A stretch of 10,194 bases of DNA from Bacteroidota bacterium (lineage in GTDB: Bacteria; Bacteroidota; Bacteroidia; B-17B0; Aurantibacillaceae), in assembly GCA_025359355.1 (NCBI GenBank), contig JANYGR010000371.1:1-10194 (forward strand). Direction: 5' to 3'. This document shows, piece by piece, positions 1 through 6,833 of this stretch. Each line of letters begins with the position of its first letter. Position 1 is the first letter of the stretch. The notes under the pieces are model-generated. The model saw only the letters and a list, made by a program, of their open reading frames with translations, did not search any database and was not told where the DNA came from. A program made the translations under genes and the position numbers.

Positions 1-2
1 AA

Positions 3-65
3 CTAGAAGAAAGGGAAACGAGCTCTGCTGAGGAGCAACTCGTTAGGTATAATCTGGTCAGATAG
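3..65 (+). CDS. Possible C-terminal tail (20 codons) of a plus-strand gene cut by the window edge
   Basis: Reading the plus strand from base 3 gives an open stretch of 20 codons, rich in Glu and Arg, ending in TAG at 63-65 (last residues QLVRYNLVR). If real, it is the end of a gene that starts outside the window and converges on the minus-strand genes. I do not recognise the peptide. Against it: the stretch is short, it is richer in GC than the rest of the window, and its codons (AGG, CTC, GAG, CTG, GTC) are unlike the AT-ending codons of the neighbours. It also overlaps a hairpin with arms at 17-22 and 39-44. It could equally be non-coding or part of a mobile-element end. Confidence 0.25.
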   Translation, partial: LEERETSSAEEQLVRYNLVR

Positions 66-86
66 CGTAATAATACGTTGTAACGT
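52..86. repeat. Pair of 12-base quasi-palindromes beside the IS
   Basis: ATCTGGTCAGAT (52-63) and ACGTTGTAACGT (75-86) each have perfect 5-base arms around a central GT, and their centres are 23 bases apart. They lie between the possible gene tail and orfB, where the right end of the IS must fall. They could be IS-end structure, a paired operator or chance. Apart from these, the hairpin at 17-44 and GTTATAAC (93-100), I see nothing in positions 66-142. Confidence 0.3.
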
Positions 87-142
87 GTAAATGTTATAAC
101 GGATTTACTTTTAATTACGCATTCTGCTTTTACCTAAAAAAC

Positions 143-1033
143 CTACATCATACACACCTCACTTTCTTTTTTAGTGTAATAATTTTTCCAAGTACGTTTT
201 AATTCTCCTGTTGTTTGATGGGCTTCAACGGGCTTCAGATTATTAATGCTTCCGTGTGGACGTAAATGATTATAAGTACTGCAAGCTATGGCTACAGCTT
301 TTTGAGCAGCCTCAAAATTTGGATATTCTTCTTCTAATAGCTCTTGTTTCAGTATGCCGTTTAATCTTTCTGCAATGGCATTTTCTAAAGGGTCTCCATT
401 TTCGGTCATACTGATTTTAATCCTGTTTTTTGTTTCTAATAAATTTACATATTCATTACAACAGTATTGCACACCTCTATCGCTATGATGTATTAATCCT
501 ATTCTGTTTGTGTTGTTTGCTAATGCCATCTTTAAAGCCATTAAAGAGCCTTGTGCTGATAAATCTCTACATAAGTAAAAGCCAACTATCTTTCTACTAT
601 AGGTATCTGTTATCAATGAAAGATATGCAAACCCTTGTTTTAAATGGATATAAGTAATATCACTCACCCATAATTGATTGGGAGCAATGGGTATAAATTC
701 CTTTATCAAATTAGGATACTTTTTAAACCGATGTCTTGAAAATGTAGTAATACAACCACTTCGTTTACGCTTTTTTATCAATAATCCTCGCTCTGAAAGC
801 AATGTAAATAAAGCATCTCTTCCAATTTGAAAACCATGCGCCGTTAAAAAAGGTTGTATCTCTCCATATAATTTACGAGTACCTAATCGCGTTTGTAATT
901 TACGATAACGTAATACCTCTTCGATAATAATATCCGATTCATAAGCCTTTTGTTGTATACATTTTTTGCCTTGATAGTAGGATTGCCTACTATAACCAAG
1001 AAGCGAACAAAGCTCGTTTATACAACGAGGCAT
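143..1033 (-). CDS. IS3-family transposase OrfB (DDE integrase domain)
   Basis: This is the catalytic half of an IS3-family transposase, 296 residues from the first ATG. A HTH_21-like N-terminal part (about residues 35-90) is followed by an rve integrase core. The catalytic triad is visible as D125 in WVSDITYI, D185 in HHSDRGVQY and E222 in NAIAERLNGILK, with the usual spacing of about 60 and about 35. The STYNHLRPHGSINNLKPVE region near the C-terminus is also typical. The frame stays open upstream of the ATG as far as the slippery site. The main product is therefore probably a trans-frame OrfAB of about 407 residues, and the ATG at 1033 may be little used. No internal stop or truncation is seen. 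Confidence 0.93.
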   Translation of the reverse strand: MPRCINELCSLLGYSRQSYYQGKKCIQQKAYESDIIIEEVLRYRKLQTRLGTRKLYGEIQPFLTAHGFQIGRDALFTLLSERGLLIKKRKRSGCITTFSRHRFKKYPNLIKEFIPIAPNQLWVSDITYIHLKQGFAYLSLITDTYSRKIVGFYLCRDLSAQGSLMALKMALANNTNRIGLIHHSDRGVQYCCNEYVNLLETKNRIKISMTENGDPLENAIAERLNGILKQELLEEEYPNFEAAQKAVAIACSTYNHLRPHGSINNLKPVEAHQTTGELKRTWKNYYTKKESEVCMM

Positions 1034-1050
1034 ACTTTGTTCTACTATTT

Positions 1051-1365
1051 CTACCGCTTGGTGCCAGACTTTTTTCTAATGTCAATTTTAAGCTCTTTTT
1101 CTGCTAAATCAATAATTGTGTTTAGCAGTTGCGCATGAAGTTGGGCGCTTGCTAATTCCTTCTTTAATCGTTTAACTTCCTTAGAATCTACAGGCGAATC
1201 AATTGCTTTTAAAATAGGCTTAGACTCTTTTTTATAATCTATTCCTTTGTTTTTCATAACCCACGAATGTATGGTTCTAAAATCAATCCCATGTTTAATT
1301 CCTAATTTTCGATAAGTAATGCCGCCCGCTAAATATTCGGCAATAATCTGTTCTCTTTTTTTCAT
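1051..1365 (-). CDS. IS3-family transposase OrfA (DNA-binding, HTH)
   Basis: This 104-residue protein is the DNA-binding and regulatory half of the IS3 transposase. Residues 14-41 (GGITYRKLGIKHGIDFRTI and following) form a helix-turn-helix of the HTH_Tnp_1/IS150 type. Residues about 60-98 are a Leu- and Lys-rich stretch expected to be the coiled coil through which OrfA and OrfAB multimerise. The ATG at 1365 lies only 12 bases after the rsmI stop codon and in the same direction, so transcription of the rsmI unit could read into orfA. OrfA ends at TAG (1053-1051), 17 bases before the orfB ATG, in a different frame. A -1 slip at 1069-1075 would bypass that stop. Confidence 0.9.
   Translation of the reverse strand: MKKREQIIAEYLAGGITYRKLGIKHGIDFRTIHSWVMKNKGIDYKKESKPILKAIDSPVDSKEVKRLKKELASAQLHAQLLNTIIDLAEKELKIDIRKKSGTKR
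1069..1075 (-). promoter_or_regulatory. Programmed -1 ribosomal frameshift site, A_AAA_AAG
   Basis: On the minus strand the orfA frame reads aga-aaa-aag, giving the heptamer A_AAA_AAG in the correct phase. This is the classic slippery sequence of the IS3 family (IS150 and IS911 use it). The orfB frame has an in-frame TAG just before the heptamer and is open from there on, so the overlap of the two frames is confined to the stretch after the site. A slip here joins 99 OrfA residues to 308 OrfB-frame residues. No convincing stimulatory structure sits at the usual 5-9 base distance. A 6-bp hairpin (CTCGTT/AACGAG, 1013-1029) lies about 39 bases further on. Confidence 0.85.
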
Positions 1366-1368
1366 TTT

Positions 1369-1388
1369 GTTTACATTTTACTGTAAAC
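1369..1388. repeat. Short inverted repeat at the rsmI/IS junction
   Basis: GTTTAC at 1369-1374 and GTAAAC at 1383-1388 are perfect inverted copies around an 8-base spacer. The repeat spans the rsmI stop codon (1380-1378) and the region just before the orfA ATG. It could belong to the left end of the IS, or be a small operator for transposase expression. A matching copy near the right end (positions 66-142) is not clear. Confidence 0.4.
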
Positions 1389-2106
1389 CTATTTCAGGAC
1401 GAGACACTCTTTCTCTTGAAGAAGATTTTTCTTCTTCTTTACCGGCCAATACAACAACGATTTCTCCCTTCACTGTTTTCGCTGTAAAGTGTGCTATAAG
1501 ATCATCTACGGTTCCTCTGGCGGTTTCTTCAAATAGTTTAGATAATTCGCGCGATACAGATACTTGTCTATCCGCACTTAAATATTCTTTAAACTCTTCT
1601 AATAATTTTACTAAGCGAAAGGGTGATTCGTAAAAAATCATCGTGCGTGTTTCATCTTTCAACGAAAGTAGTTTGGTGTGACGTCCTTTTTTTTGTGGCA
1701 AAAATCCATAAAACACAAAGCTATCGCATGGCAAACCACTATTCACTAAAGCCGGCACAAAGGCTGTAGCGCCTGGCAATGTTTCTACTGCTACGTTTTG
1801 ATTTATACACTCGCGCACTAATAAAAATCCTGGGTCAGAAATAGCGGGTGTACCAGCATCAGAAACCAAAGCCACCGATTTATTAGAACTAATTAATTCA
1901 ACAATTTGTTCAACCGTATTATGCTCGTTATGTGCATGATAAGAACGCAAGGGTTTTTCAATTTGAAAATGTCTCAGTAAATGAATTGTATTGCGAGTAT
2001 CTTCGGCTAATATCAAATCCACCGATTTTAAAACCGTTAATGCACGAAAGGTAATATCTTCTAAATTCCCAATAGGCGTGGGAACTATGTATAATTTTGG
2101 TGTCAT
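1378..2106 (-). CDS. rsmI: 16S rRNA (cytidine-1402-2'-O)-methyltransferase RsmI
   Basis: RsmI uses S-adenosylmethionine to methylate the 2'-O of C1402 in the decoding centre of 16S rRNA. The 242-residue protein carries the hallmarks of the family within the tetrapyrrole-methylase fold: PTPIGNLEDITFRAL (10-24), LAEDTR (33-38), the glycine-rich SDAGTPAISDPG (82-93), LPGATAFVPALVNSGLP (110-126), FYGFLPQKKGR (132-142) and GEIVVVLAG (214-222). Family members often stop soon after the last motif. Here about 20 further hydrophilic residues follow (EEEKSSSRERVSRPEIGLQ), and the stop lies 12 bases from the IS orfA, so the last codons may come from the inserted element. The ATG at 2106 fits the conserved N-terminus. 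The gene lies 55 bases downstream of the cytochrome lipoprotein gene, probably in one transcript. Confidence 0.95.
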   Translation of the reverse strand: MTPKLYIVPTPIGNLEDITFRALTVLKSVDLILAEDTRNTIHLLRHFQIEKPLRSYHAHNEHNTVEQIVELISSNKSVALVSDAGTPAISDPGFLLVRECINQNVAVETLPGATAFVPALVNSGLPCDSFVFYGFLPQKKGRHTKLLSLKDETRTMIFYESPFRLVKLLEEFKEYLSADRQVSVSRELSKLFEETARGTVDDLIAHFTAKTVKGEIVVVLAGKEEEKSSSRERVSRPEIGLQ

Positions 2107-2161
2107 AATTTATACACTAAATATACTGCTTTTTTGTTTTGAAAAATTGAACTAAACAAAA

Positions 2162-3592
2162 TCAATTGTGTTTACTCAAATCCATTTGTTCATCTCCATT
2201 TTGATAAGGCAAATACGAAAAAATAAATTGAAACATTTCCTGAGTCGTTCGCATACTTTTTACAGATTCACCCTGAACCACCTGTTTTGGCGGACGATTG
2301 GGATTGAATGGATTATTAGCTGTATTATCAAACGTACCATATACATGAATAGTTGTTCCTGCTGAAATTTTAATAGGATGCTGGTATGTATAATAATACT
2401 GCCATCTAAAATCCCATTTATTTATTTTTATTAAAGGGATTGTATCTCCATTCTGTTTTATAGCAAAAGCCCAAAATGTTTTACCTAATAAGTGCATGTG
2501 CGGGTTAACAGACAGCAAGGAAATATCAGCATCTAACGTTGCTTGTGTATGAAAAGTTTGAACTTGGTTGGCTTGTAAAATAAATTCTGGTTCAATTTTA
2601 GAAACACCAAATGTTCCTAATTGTGTTTCTCTGATTGGTCGTTTGGGTTTAGATCCATAAAACACATTAATATGTGAGCTGTCTAACACATCCGCATTAC
2701 TTGGTCCATAATGAATACTCTTTAAAAAAATCGCTGATGTTTTGTTAACTTGATAACCACCAATTTCTTTAGGATAAGCGGGAGGTGTGAATCCTGGCAA
2801 GTAATACACCGTGTTAGGCGTTAGCGTAGGAAATGTTCCGTCGTCATTTAAAATATTTAATTGTGCATATACATTTTTATAGTCTTTATATTCATCTAAT
2901 GCATAAGATAAACCAGATTGTACCTCTTTTTTATTTCCAGCCTCATAATTAATTAAATGACCATTAATGTGATGCGCTAACTTGCGCTGATCTGGGACAA
3001 ATTCGAAATAACGGACAAAGGTATCCTTTGCTAATTTCATAGGAATTTTCACAATAAAAAAATGATCATCGCCGTTTCCTTCAATAGGAATAGCTCTATT
3101 AAACCAAATCACAGTATCTGGTTTTCCTAATGACGAACCATAATACAATGATGGGGCCTTTGGTGTTTTTGCTTCATCGCCTTGTGGCGCACCACTATCA
3201 ACCCAACGTTTAATTAATTCTATTTCGTTACTTGTAAGTGTGCGTTCCCCAATAAAATGGGTGTAGTTAGGGTCGGCAGGCCAAGGAGGCATATAGCGAA
3301 CTTGCGTAACAAATTTTATTTTGTTCGCGTTTTTTTTCGCATCAGTATATGTCATTAACTCAAACGGTCCGCTTTCTCCGGCTCTATGACAAGGTGTGCA
3401 GTTTTTATAAATGATAGGGGCAATGTCTTCAAACGTAGGATTCGTTTTAAGTGTTGTTTGGGAGTTATCATTTGAACTATTTTGACAAGAAACAAACATG
3501 AATGCCAACGAAATCACAAATGAAATATATAGCAGTATGTGAGATTGCTTCGTGCCTCGCAATGACGTGATTGAATATTTACTCTTGAACAT
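2162..3592 (-). CDS. Lipoprotein with an N-terminal c-type heme domain and a PHM-like copper monooxygenase domain
   Basis: This 476-residue predicted lipoprotein has a hydrophobic segment at 19-35 and lipobox Cys36 (FMFVSC). A single c-type heme site, CTPCH (65-69), follows, with M101 in YMPPWPAD as the likely axial Met. The C-terminal two thirds resemble the copper type II ascorbate-dependent monooxygenases (peptidylglycine hydroxylating monooxygenase, PHM). The copper ligands of PHM all have counterparts: H207-H208 in AHHINGH, H294 in KSIHYGPS, H365 and H367 in NPHMHLLG, and M453 in TTQEMFQF. It should act outside the cytoplasm, with the heme perhaps supplying electrons to the copper sites; the substrate is unknown. 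The ATG lies inside the end of murF/alr (14-base overlap), suggesting translational coupling. Residues 9-17 (TSLRGTKQS) are encoded by a dispersed repeat. No other Met precedes the signal segment, so this start is the most likely one. Confidence 0.82.
   Translation of the reverse strand: MFKSKYSITSLRGTKQSHILLYISFVISLAFMFVSCQNSSNDNSQTTLKTNPTFEDIAPIIYKNCTPCHRAGESGPFELMTYTDAKKNANKIKFVTQVRYMPPWPADPNYTHFIGERTLTSNEIELIKRWVDSGAPQGDEAKTPKAPSLYYGSSLGKPDTVIWFNRAIPIEGNGDDHFFIVKIPMKLAKDTFVRYFEFVPDQRKLAHHINGHLINYEAGNKKEVQSGLSYALDEYKDYKNVYAQLNILNDDGTFPTLTPNTVYYLPGFTPPAYPKEIGGYQVNKTSAIFLKSIHYGPSNADVLDSSHINVFYGSKPKRPIRETQLGTFGVSKIEPEFILQANQVQTFHTQATLDADISLLSVNPHMHLLGKTFWAFAIKQNGDTIPLIKINKWDFRWQYYYTYQHPIKISAGTTIHVYGTFDNTANNPFNPNRPPKQVVQGESVKSMRTTQEMFQFIFSYLPYQNGDEQMDLSKHN
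3541..3567. repeat. Dispersed palindromic repeat element inside a coding start
   Basis: On the minus strand this reads CGTCATTGCGAGG followed by CACGAAGCAATCTC. It is a small palindromic repeat that I recall as dispersed and multicopy in many bacterial genomes, recognisable in translated databases as peptides such as SLRGTKQS, HCEERSNL or IARNEAI. The arms ATTGC (3544-3548) and GCAAT (3559-3563) form the outer stem. Here it lies 12 bases after the murF/alr stop and is translated in frame as residues 9-17 of the cytochrome lipoprotein. I see only one copy in the window, so the multicopy nature in this genome is inferred. Confidence 0.7.
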
Positions 3593-6044
3593 ACACTCTT
3601 TTTACGCGGGTTGAAATACTTGTTAATACCTCGTAAGGTATGGTATTCATGGCTGTTGAAAGATTCATTAATTGTTCGTTCGTATCAAAAATAATAACTT
3701 CATCGCCTTCGTTACAAGAAACATTAGTAATATCAATCATACACATATCCATACAAATGTTGCCAATAGTAGGACACAACACCTGATTAATCAAAACAGA
3801 AAAATTACCATTCCCTAAATTCCTATTAAAGCCATCGGCATATCCTATGGGAATAGTAGCTATAGTAGTTGGTTTCGTTGCCAGACCTTTGCGGCTATAA
3901 CCAATGGTTTCGCCCATGGGCACTTTTTTAATTTGAGATATTTTTGTTTTAAGCGAACTAATGTTTTCTAAATTTTGTTGTTCAATACTATTAAATCCTA
4001 CACCATACATACCTATGCCTAATCGCACCATGTTGTAGTGCGCGTGTTTAAATCGAGTAATAGCGCCCGAATTACAAATATGTTTAATGGCAGTATAACC
4101 AATCGCTTGTTCAATTTGATTGGCGCGGTTTTCGAAAGAAGTGATTTGAGAATTGGTAAAATCATCAAACGCTTGATCATCGCTACCTACTAAATGTGAG
4201 AATATACTTTTAACCTGTAATGATGTTTCTTTTTGCAGCCACTCGCACAATTCCGAAGTTTGTTGTTCTTCAAATCCTAAGCGATGCATACCAGTATCCA
4301 ATTTAATATGCACAGGATAAGGTTCTGAAATAGCCTTATTTTGCAGGGCTTTCAAGAATTCATTCGCAATCTTAAAAGAATAAATTTCTGGTTCAAGATG
4401 ATATTCTATCATATCATCATAACCCGATTCTTCTGGACTCATTACCATAATTGGTAAATGTATTCCTGCTTTACGAAGCTCCACACCCTCATCAGTATAA
4501 GCAACCGCTAAATAATCAACATGATGATGTTGTAACGTAAAGGCAATTTCTGTACTGCCACTACCATAACCAGTGGCTTTTACCATACACATCAACTTCG
4601 TTTCCTTTTGTATTTGTGATCGGTAAAAATTAATGTTATGAATTAATTTATTCAAATTAATTTCTAAAACTGTATCGTGACTTTTTTGCTGTAGCAATTT
4701 GCTAATAGCTTCAAATCCAAAGCTACGTGCACCTTTCAAAAGAATAATACTGTTTGTAAATTGTAACTCTGAATTGTTTTTACTTTCTAATATGTAGGCA
4801 ACTGTATTTTCAAAAAAATGAGCGTTAGATTTAAAAAAGCTTTTTTGAGAAGAGATTTCTTTTCCAATACCGATAATAGTATCTATTTGAAATTGCGCCA
4901 ATAACTCGGCTACGTGTTGATATAACTCCCAACTTAATTTACCGCTCTGTTCAATGTCTGATAAAATAACTATTTTTTTTCCTCCACGGTGTTGTTGCTT
5001 TTGATGATGTAACGCTATTTCCAGAGCATTAATATCGGAGTTATAAAAATCATTAATTAAAATACAATTGTTGTTTCCTAATTTTAATTCTAAACGCATC
5101 GCTACTGCTTGCAACAATAACATACGTTTTTCTATTTCCTGTTGCGAAACTTTAAGATGTAATAATACAGCCCAACACGTGATCGCATTATCAACACTTG
5201 CTGCATCTGTAAACGGAATATGAATGCTAATTTGCTCGTTATTAAACTTTGCAATAATAACAGTATGCGTAAACAAATTTTCCACTTCTAAAACCTGAAG
5301 TGTTGCCTCTGTCGTTTTAGAAATCAACAGATCCACTTTATTAGTTGCATTAATTTGTTTGGCATCAAACGAAAGTGCATTCACAATCACGGAAGGAGAA
5401 TCTGAAAATAATTTTAACTTCTCTTGTAATTTTTCTTCCGAGCTTTCAAAACCCTCATCGTGCGCCGATCCTAAAGAAGTGAGTACTCCAATGGTAGGTT
5501 TAATAAGTTGATTAAGAATCGCCATTTCTCCAACTTCAGAAATACCTGCTTCAAAAATGCCTAAGGTATGTTGTTGATTTAATTGCCACAGCGAAAGCGG
5601 AACGCCTACTTGTGAGTTATAACTTTTTGGGCTACGACAAATCGTATAATCTTGTTTTAGCAATTGATAAAGCCATTCCTTAACAATAGTTTTTCCATTA
5701 CTTCCTGTAATTCCTATAACTGGGATTTTAAATTGATCTCTGTGATAGCTTGCTAATTGCTGAAGCGCAAAAAGTGTATCTTCCACTACTAAATAAGTAA
5801 TTTCTTTTTTTAGTGCTAAACAATTATCCGGAATATGATTAACCAAAAAAACGGTAACGCCTTTTTTATATAACTCTAAGATATATTGATGTGCGTCATT
5901 ACGACTTGTTACCAATGCAATGAAAAGCGTGTGATTGGGGTCGGTTAACTGCCTGCTATCTATTAATAGATGTTTAATAGAATTCTTATGGTCGCCAACA
6001 AGTTTAGCTCCTATAATTTTTGATATGTGTTGAGGATTGTACAG
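3579..6044 (-). CDS. murF/alr: Bifunctional UDP-MurNAc-tripeptide:D-Ala-D-Ala ligase (MurF) / alanine racemase (Alr)
   Basis: This fusion covers two steps of peptidoglycan precursor synthesis in the cytoplasm. Alr makes D-alanine; MurF adds D-Ala-D-Ala to UDP-MurNAc-tripeptide using ATP. MurF occupies about residues 1-445, with the P-loop GITGSNGKT (111-119), SPKSYNSQVGVP, AGISEVGEMA and INDFYNSD. Alr follows, with the PLP lysine K489 in MVKATGYGSG, KLDTGMHRLGFE, the catalytic tyrosine Y716 in GYSRKG, IPIGYADGFNR, GNICMDM and a C-terminal STRVKRVYVQE. MurF-type sequence (HISKIIGAKLVGD, HLLIDSRQLTD, HTLFIAL) extends above the TTG at 5915. The frame reaches a stop just above 6056 without an ATG, GTG or TTG in the right place. 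CTG at 6044 gives 821 residues and a start that lines up with the family's usual Met-Tyr; ATT at 6047 is the alternative. It heads the unit with the cytochrome lipoprotein and rsmI. Confidence 0.93.
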   Translation of the reverse strand: MYNPQHISKIIGAKLVGDHKNSIKHLLIDSRQLTDPNHTLFIALVTSRNDAHQYILELYKKGVTVFLVNHIPDNCLALKKEITYLVVEDTLFALQQLASYHRDQFKIPVIGITGSNGKTIVKEWLYQLLKQDYTICRSPKSYNSQVGVPLSLWQLNQQHTLGIFEAGISEVGEMAILNQLIKPTIGVLTSLGSAHDEGFESSEEKLQEKLKLFSDSPSVIVNALSFDAKQINATNKVDLLISKTTEATLQVLEVENLFTHTVIIAKFNNEQISIHIPFTDAASVDNAITCWAVLLHLKVSQQEIEKRMLLLQAVAMRLELKLGNNNCILINDFYNSDINALEIALHHQKQQHRGGKKIVILSDIEQSGKLSWELYQHVAELLAQFQIDTIIGIGKEISSQKSFFKSNAHFFENTVAYILESKNNSELQFTNSIILLKGARSFGFEAISKLLQQKSHDTVLEINLNKLIHNINFYRSQIQKETKLMCMVKATGYGSGSTEIAFTLQHHHVDYLAVAYTDEGVELRKAGIHLPIMVMSPEESGYDDMIEYHLEPEIYSFKIANEFLKALQNKAISEPYPVHIKLDTGMHRLGFEEQQTSELCEWLQKETSLQVKSIFSHLVGSDDQAFDDFTNSQITSFENRANQIEQAIGYTAIKHICNSGAITRFKHAHYNMVRLGIGMYGVGFNSIEQQNLENISSLKTKISQIKKVPMGETIGYSRKGLATKPTTIATIPIGYADGFNRNLGNGNFSVLINQVLCPTIGNICMDMCMIDITNVSCNEGDEVIIFDTNEQLMNLSTAMNTIPYEVLTSISTRVKRVYVQE

Positions 6045-6050
6045 AATAAA

Positions 6051-6086
6051 AAAAGTGGTTTATTTTATACAAAATAAACCACTTTT
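6051..6086 (-). terminator. Strong intrinsic terminator after the two-component genes
   Basis: Two perfect 16-base arms, AAAAGTGGTTTATTTT (6051-6066) and its complement (6071-6086), enclose a 4-base loop. On the minus strand the hairpin is followed by seven T (6054-6048, partly within the stem), so it should end transcription of the kinase/regulator pair whose last stop is at 6111. On the plus strand it is followed by only four T, all within the stem. The T-run ends 3 bases before the proposed CTG start of murF/alr, leaving almost no leader between them. Confidence 0.88.
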
Positions 6087-6110
6087 AATTGAATTAGCTA
6101 ATTTTTTAAT

Positions 6111-6812
6111 CTATGAATTCACTAATAATTTAAAGCCTTTTCCATGTACATTCACAATTTCAACTTTAGAATCCTCTTTCAAATATTTGCGAAGTTTAGC
6201 AATGTAAACATCCATGCTTCTACCATTAAAATAGTTGTCGTCTTGCCAAATTGTTTTTAAGGCAAAATTCCTATCTAATACATCATTTTTATGCACACAT
6301 AACAAACGCATCAATTGGCTTTCTTTGGTTGTTAGTTTTTGTTCTTTACCACCGTGTATTAACGCTTGAGTTTCAGAATTAAAAGTGTATGATCCAATAG
6401 AGAAATTAACATCCTCTGTGTTATGCACACGCTGCTTGCTGCTTCTTCTCACAACTGCCGTAACACGGGCTAATAATTCGTCCATACTGAATGGCTTAGT
6501 GATATAATCATCAGCGCCTGCATTAAAGCCTTCAATCGTATCTTCTTTCATGCTCTTAGCAGTTAAAAAGATAATAGGCACATACTTATCTGTTACGCGA
6601 ATTTCTTTTGCTAATGTTAATCCATCTTTTACAGGCATCATCACATCTAGTAATAACAAATCGAACTCTTGCTTACAAAATGCATCAAAGCCTTTTTTAC
6701 CATCCGTCGCCAATTTAGTTTCAAAGCCTTTTGCTTCTAAATATTCTTGCAAAAGTGTTCCTAAATTTGGGTCATCCTCTACTAACAAAATTCTTGTTTT
6801 TACGTTTTCCAT
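6111..6812 (-). CDS. OmpR/PhoB-family DNA-binding response regulator
   Basis: This 233-residue two-component regulator has a receiver domain (about 6-120) with the acidic pair D13-D14, phosphoacceptor D56 in LLLLDVMMP, T84 in FLTAK and K106 in YITKPF. A winged-helix Trans_Reg_C domain (about 130-231) follows, with TTKESQLMRLL, SMDVYIAKLRKYL and the terminal NVHGKGFKLL. It is the obvious partner of the kinase that ends 21 bases upstream; they should be co-transcribed and stop at the terminator at 6051-6086. The pair resembles the RprX/RprY type of Bacteroides in architecture, but I cannot assign orthology or target genes from sequence alone, so no symbol is given. Confidence 0.94.
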   Translation of the reverse strand: MENVKTRILLVEDDPNLGTLLQEYLEAKGFETKLATDGKKGFDAFCKQEFDLLLLDVMMPVKDGLTLAKEIRVTDKYVPIIFLTAKSMKEDTIEGFNAGADDYITKPFSMDELLARVTAVVRRSSKQRVHNTEDVNFSIGSYTFNSETQALIHGGKEQKLTTKESQLMRLLCVHKNDVLDRNFALKTIWQDDNYFNGRSMDVYIAKLRKYLKEDSKVEIVNVHGKGFKLLVNS

Positions 6813-6833
6813 GAGATTTTTATTTGTTATTGT

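Larger units (their letters stand above)
143..1365 (-). mobile_element. IS3-family insertion sequence (coding core; outer ends unresolved)
   Basis: The element has the standard IS3 layout: a short orfA with a helix-turn-helix and coiled coil, then a DDE integrase-type orfB in the -1 frame, joined by an A_AAA_AAG slippery site. Both frames are uninterrupted, so the element looks potentially active. The coordinates cover only the coding core. I could not find a convincing pair of terminal inverted repeats or a target-site duplication. The right end must lie below base 143. The left end must lie within, or immediately beside, the last codons of rsmI, because only 12 bases separate the rsmI stop from the orfA ATG. 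A short inverted repeat, GTTTAC (1369-1374) with GTAAAC (1383-1388), sits at that junction and may be part of the left end. Confidence 0.9.

Noticed and set aside
1013..1029. CTCGTT/AACGAG hairpin in orfB as a frameshift stimulator
   Set aside because: It lies about 39 bases from the slippery heptamer, far beyond the usual spacing, and has only a 6-bp stem.
430..1138. Plus-strand open frames at 430-657 and 950-1138
   Set aside because: They are antisense to the well-supported transposase frames, and their Leu/Tyr-rich translations show no domain.
86..1375. TGTAAATGTT at 86 and TGTAAACAAA (minus strand, from 1375) as terminal inverted repeats of the IS
   Set aside because: They share the first six bases but then diverge, the flanking bases show no matching duplication, and they would leave only 10 bases before orfA.
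2107..2161. AT-rich inverted repeat (TTTTGTTT/AAACAAAA) between the cytochrome lipoprotein and rsmI as a terminator
   Set aside because: The stem is almost purely A/T with a long loop and no proper T-run after it; read-through to rsmI is more likely.
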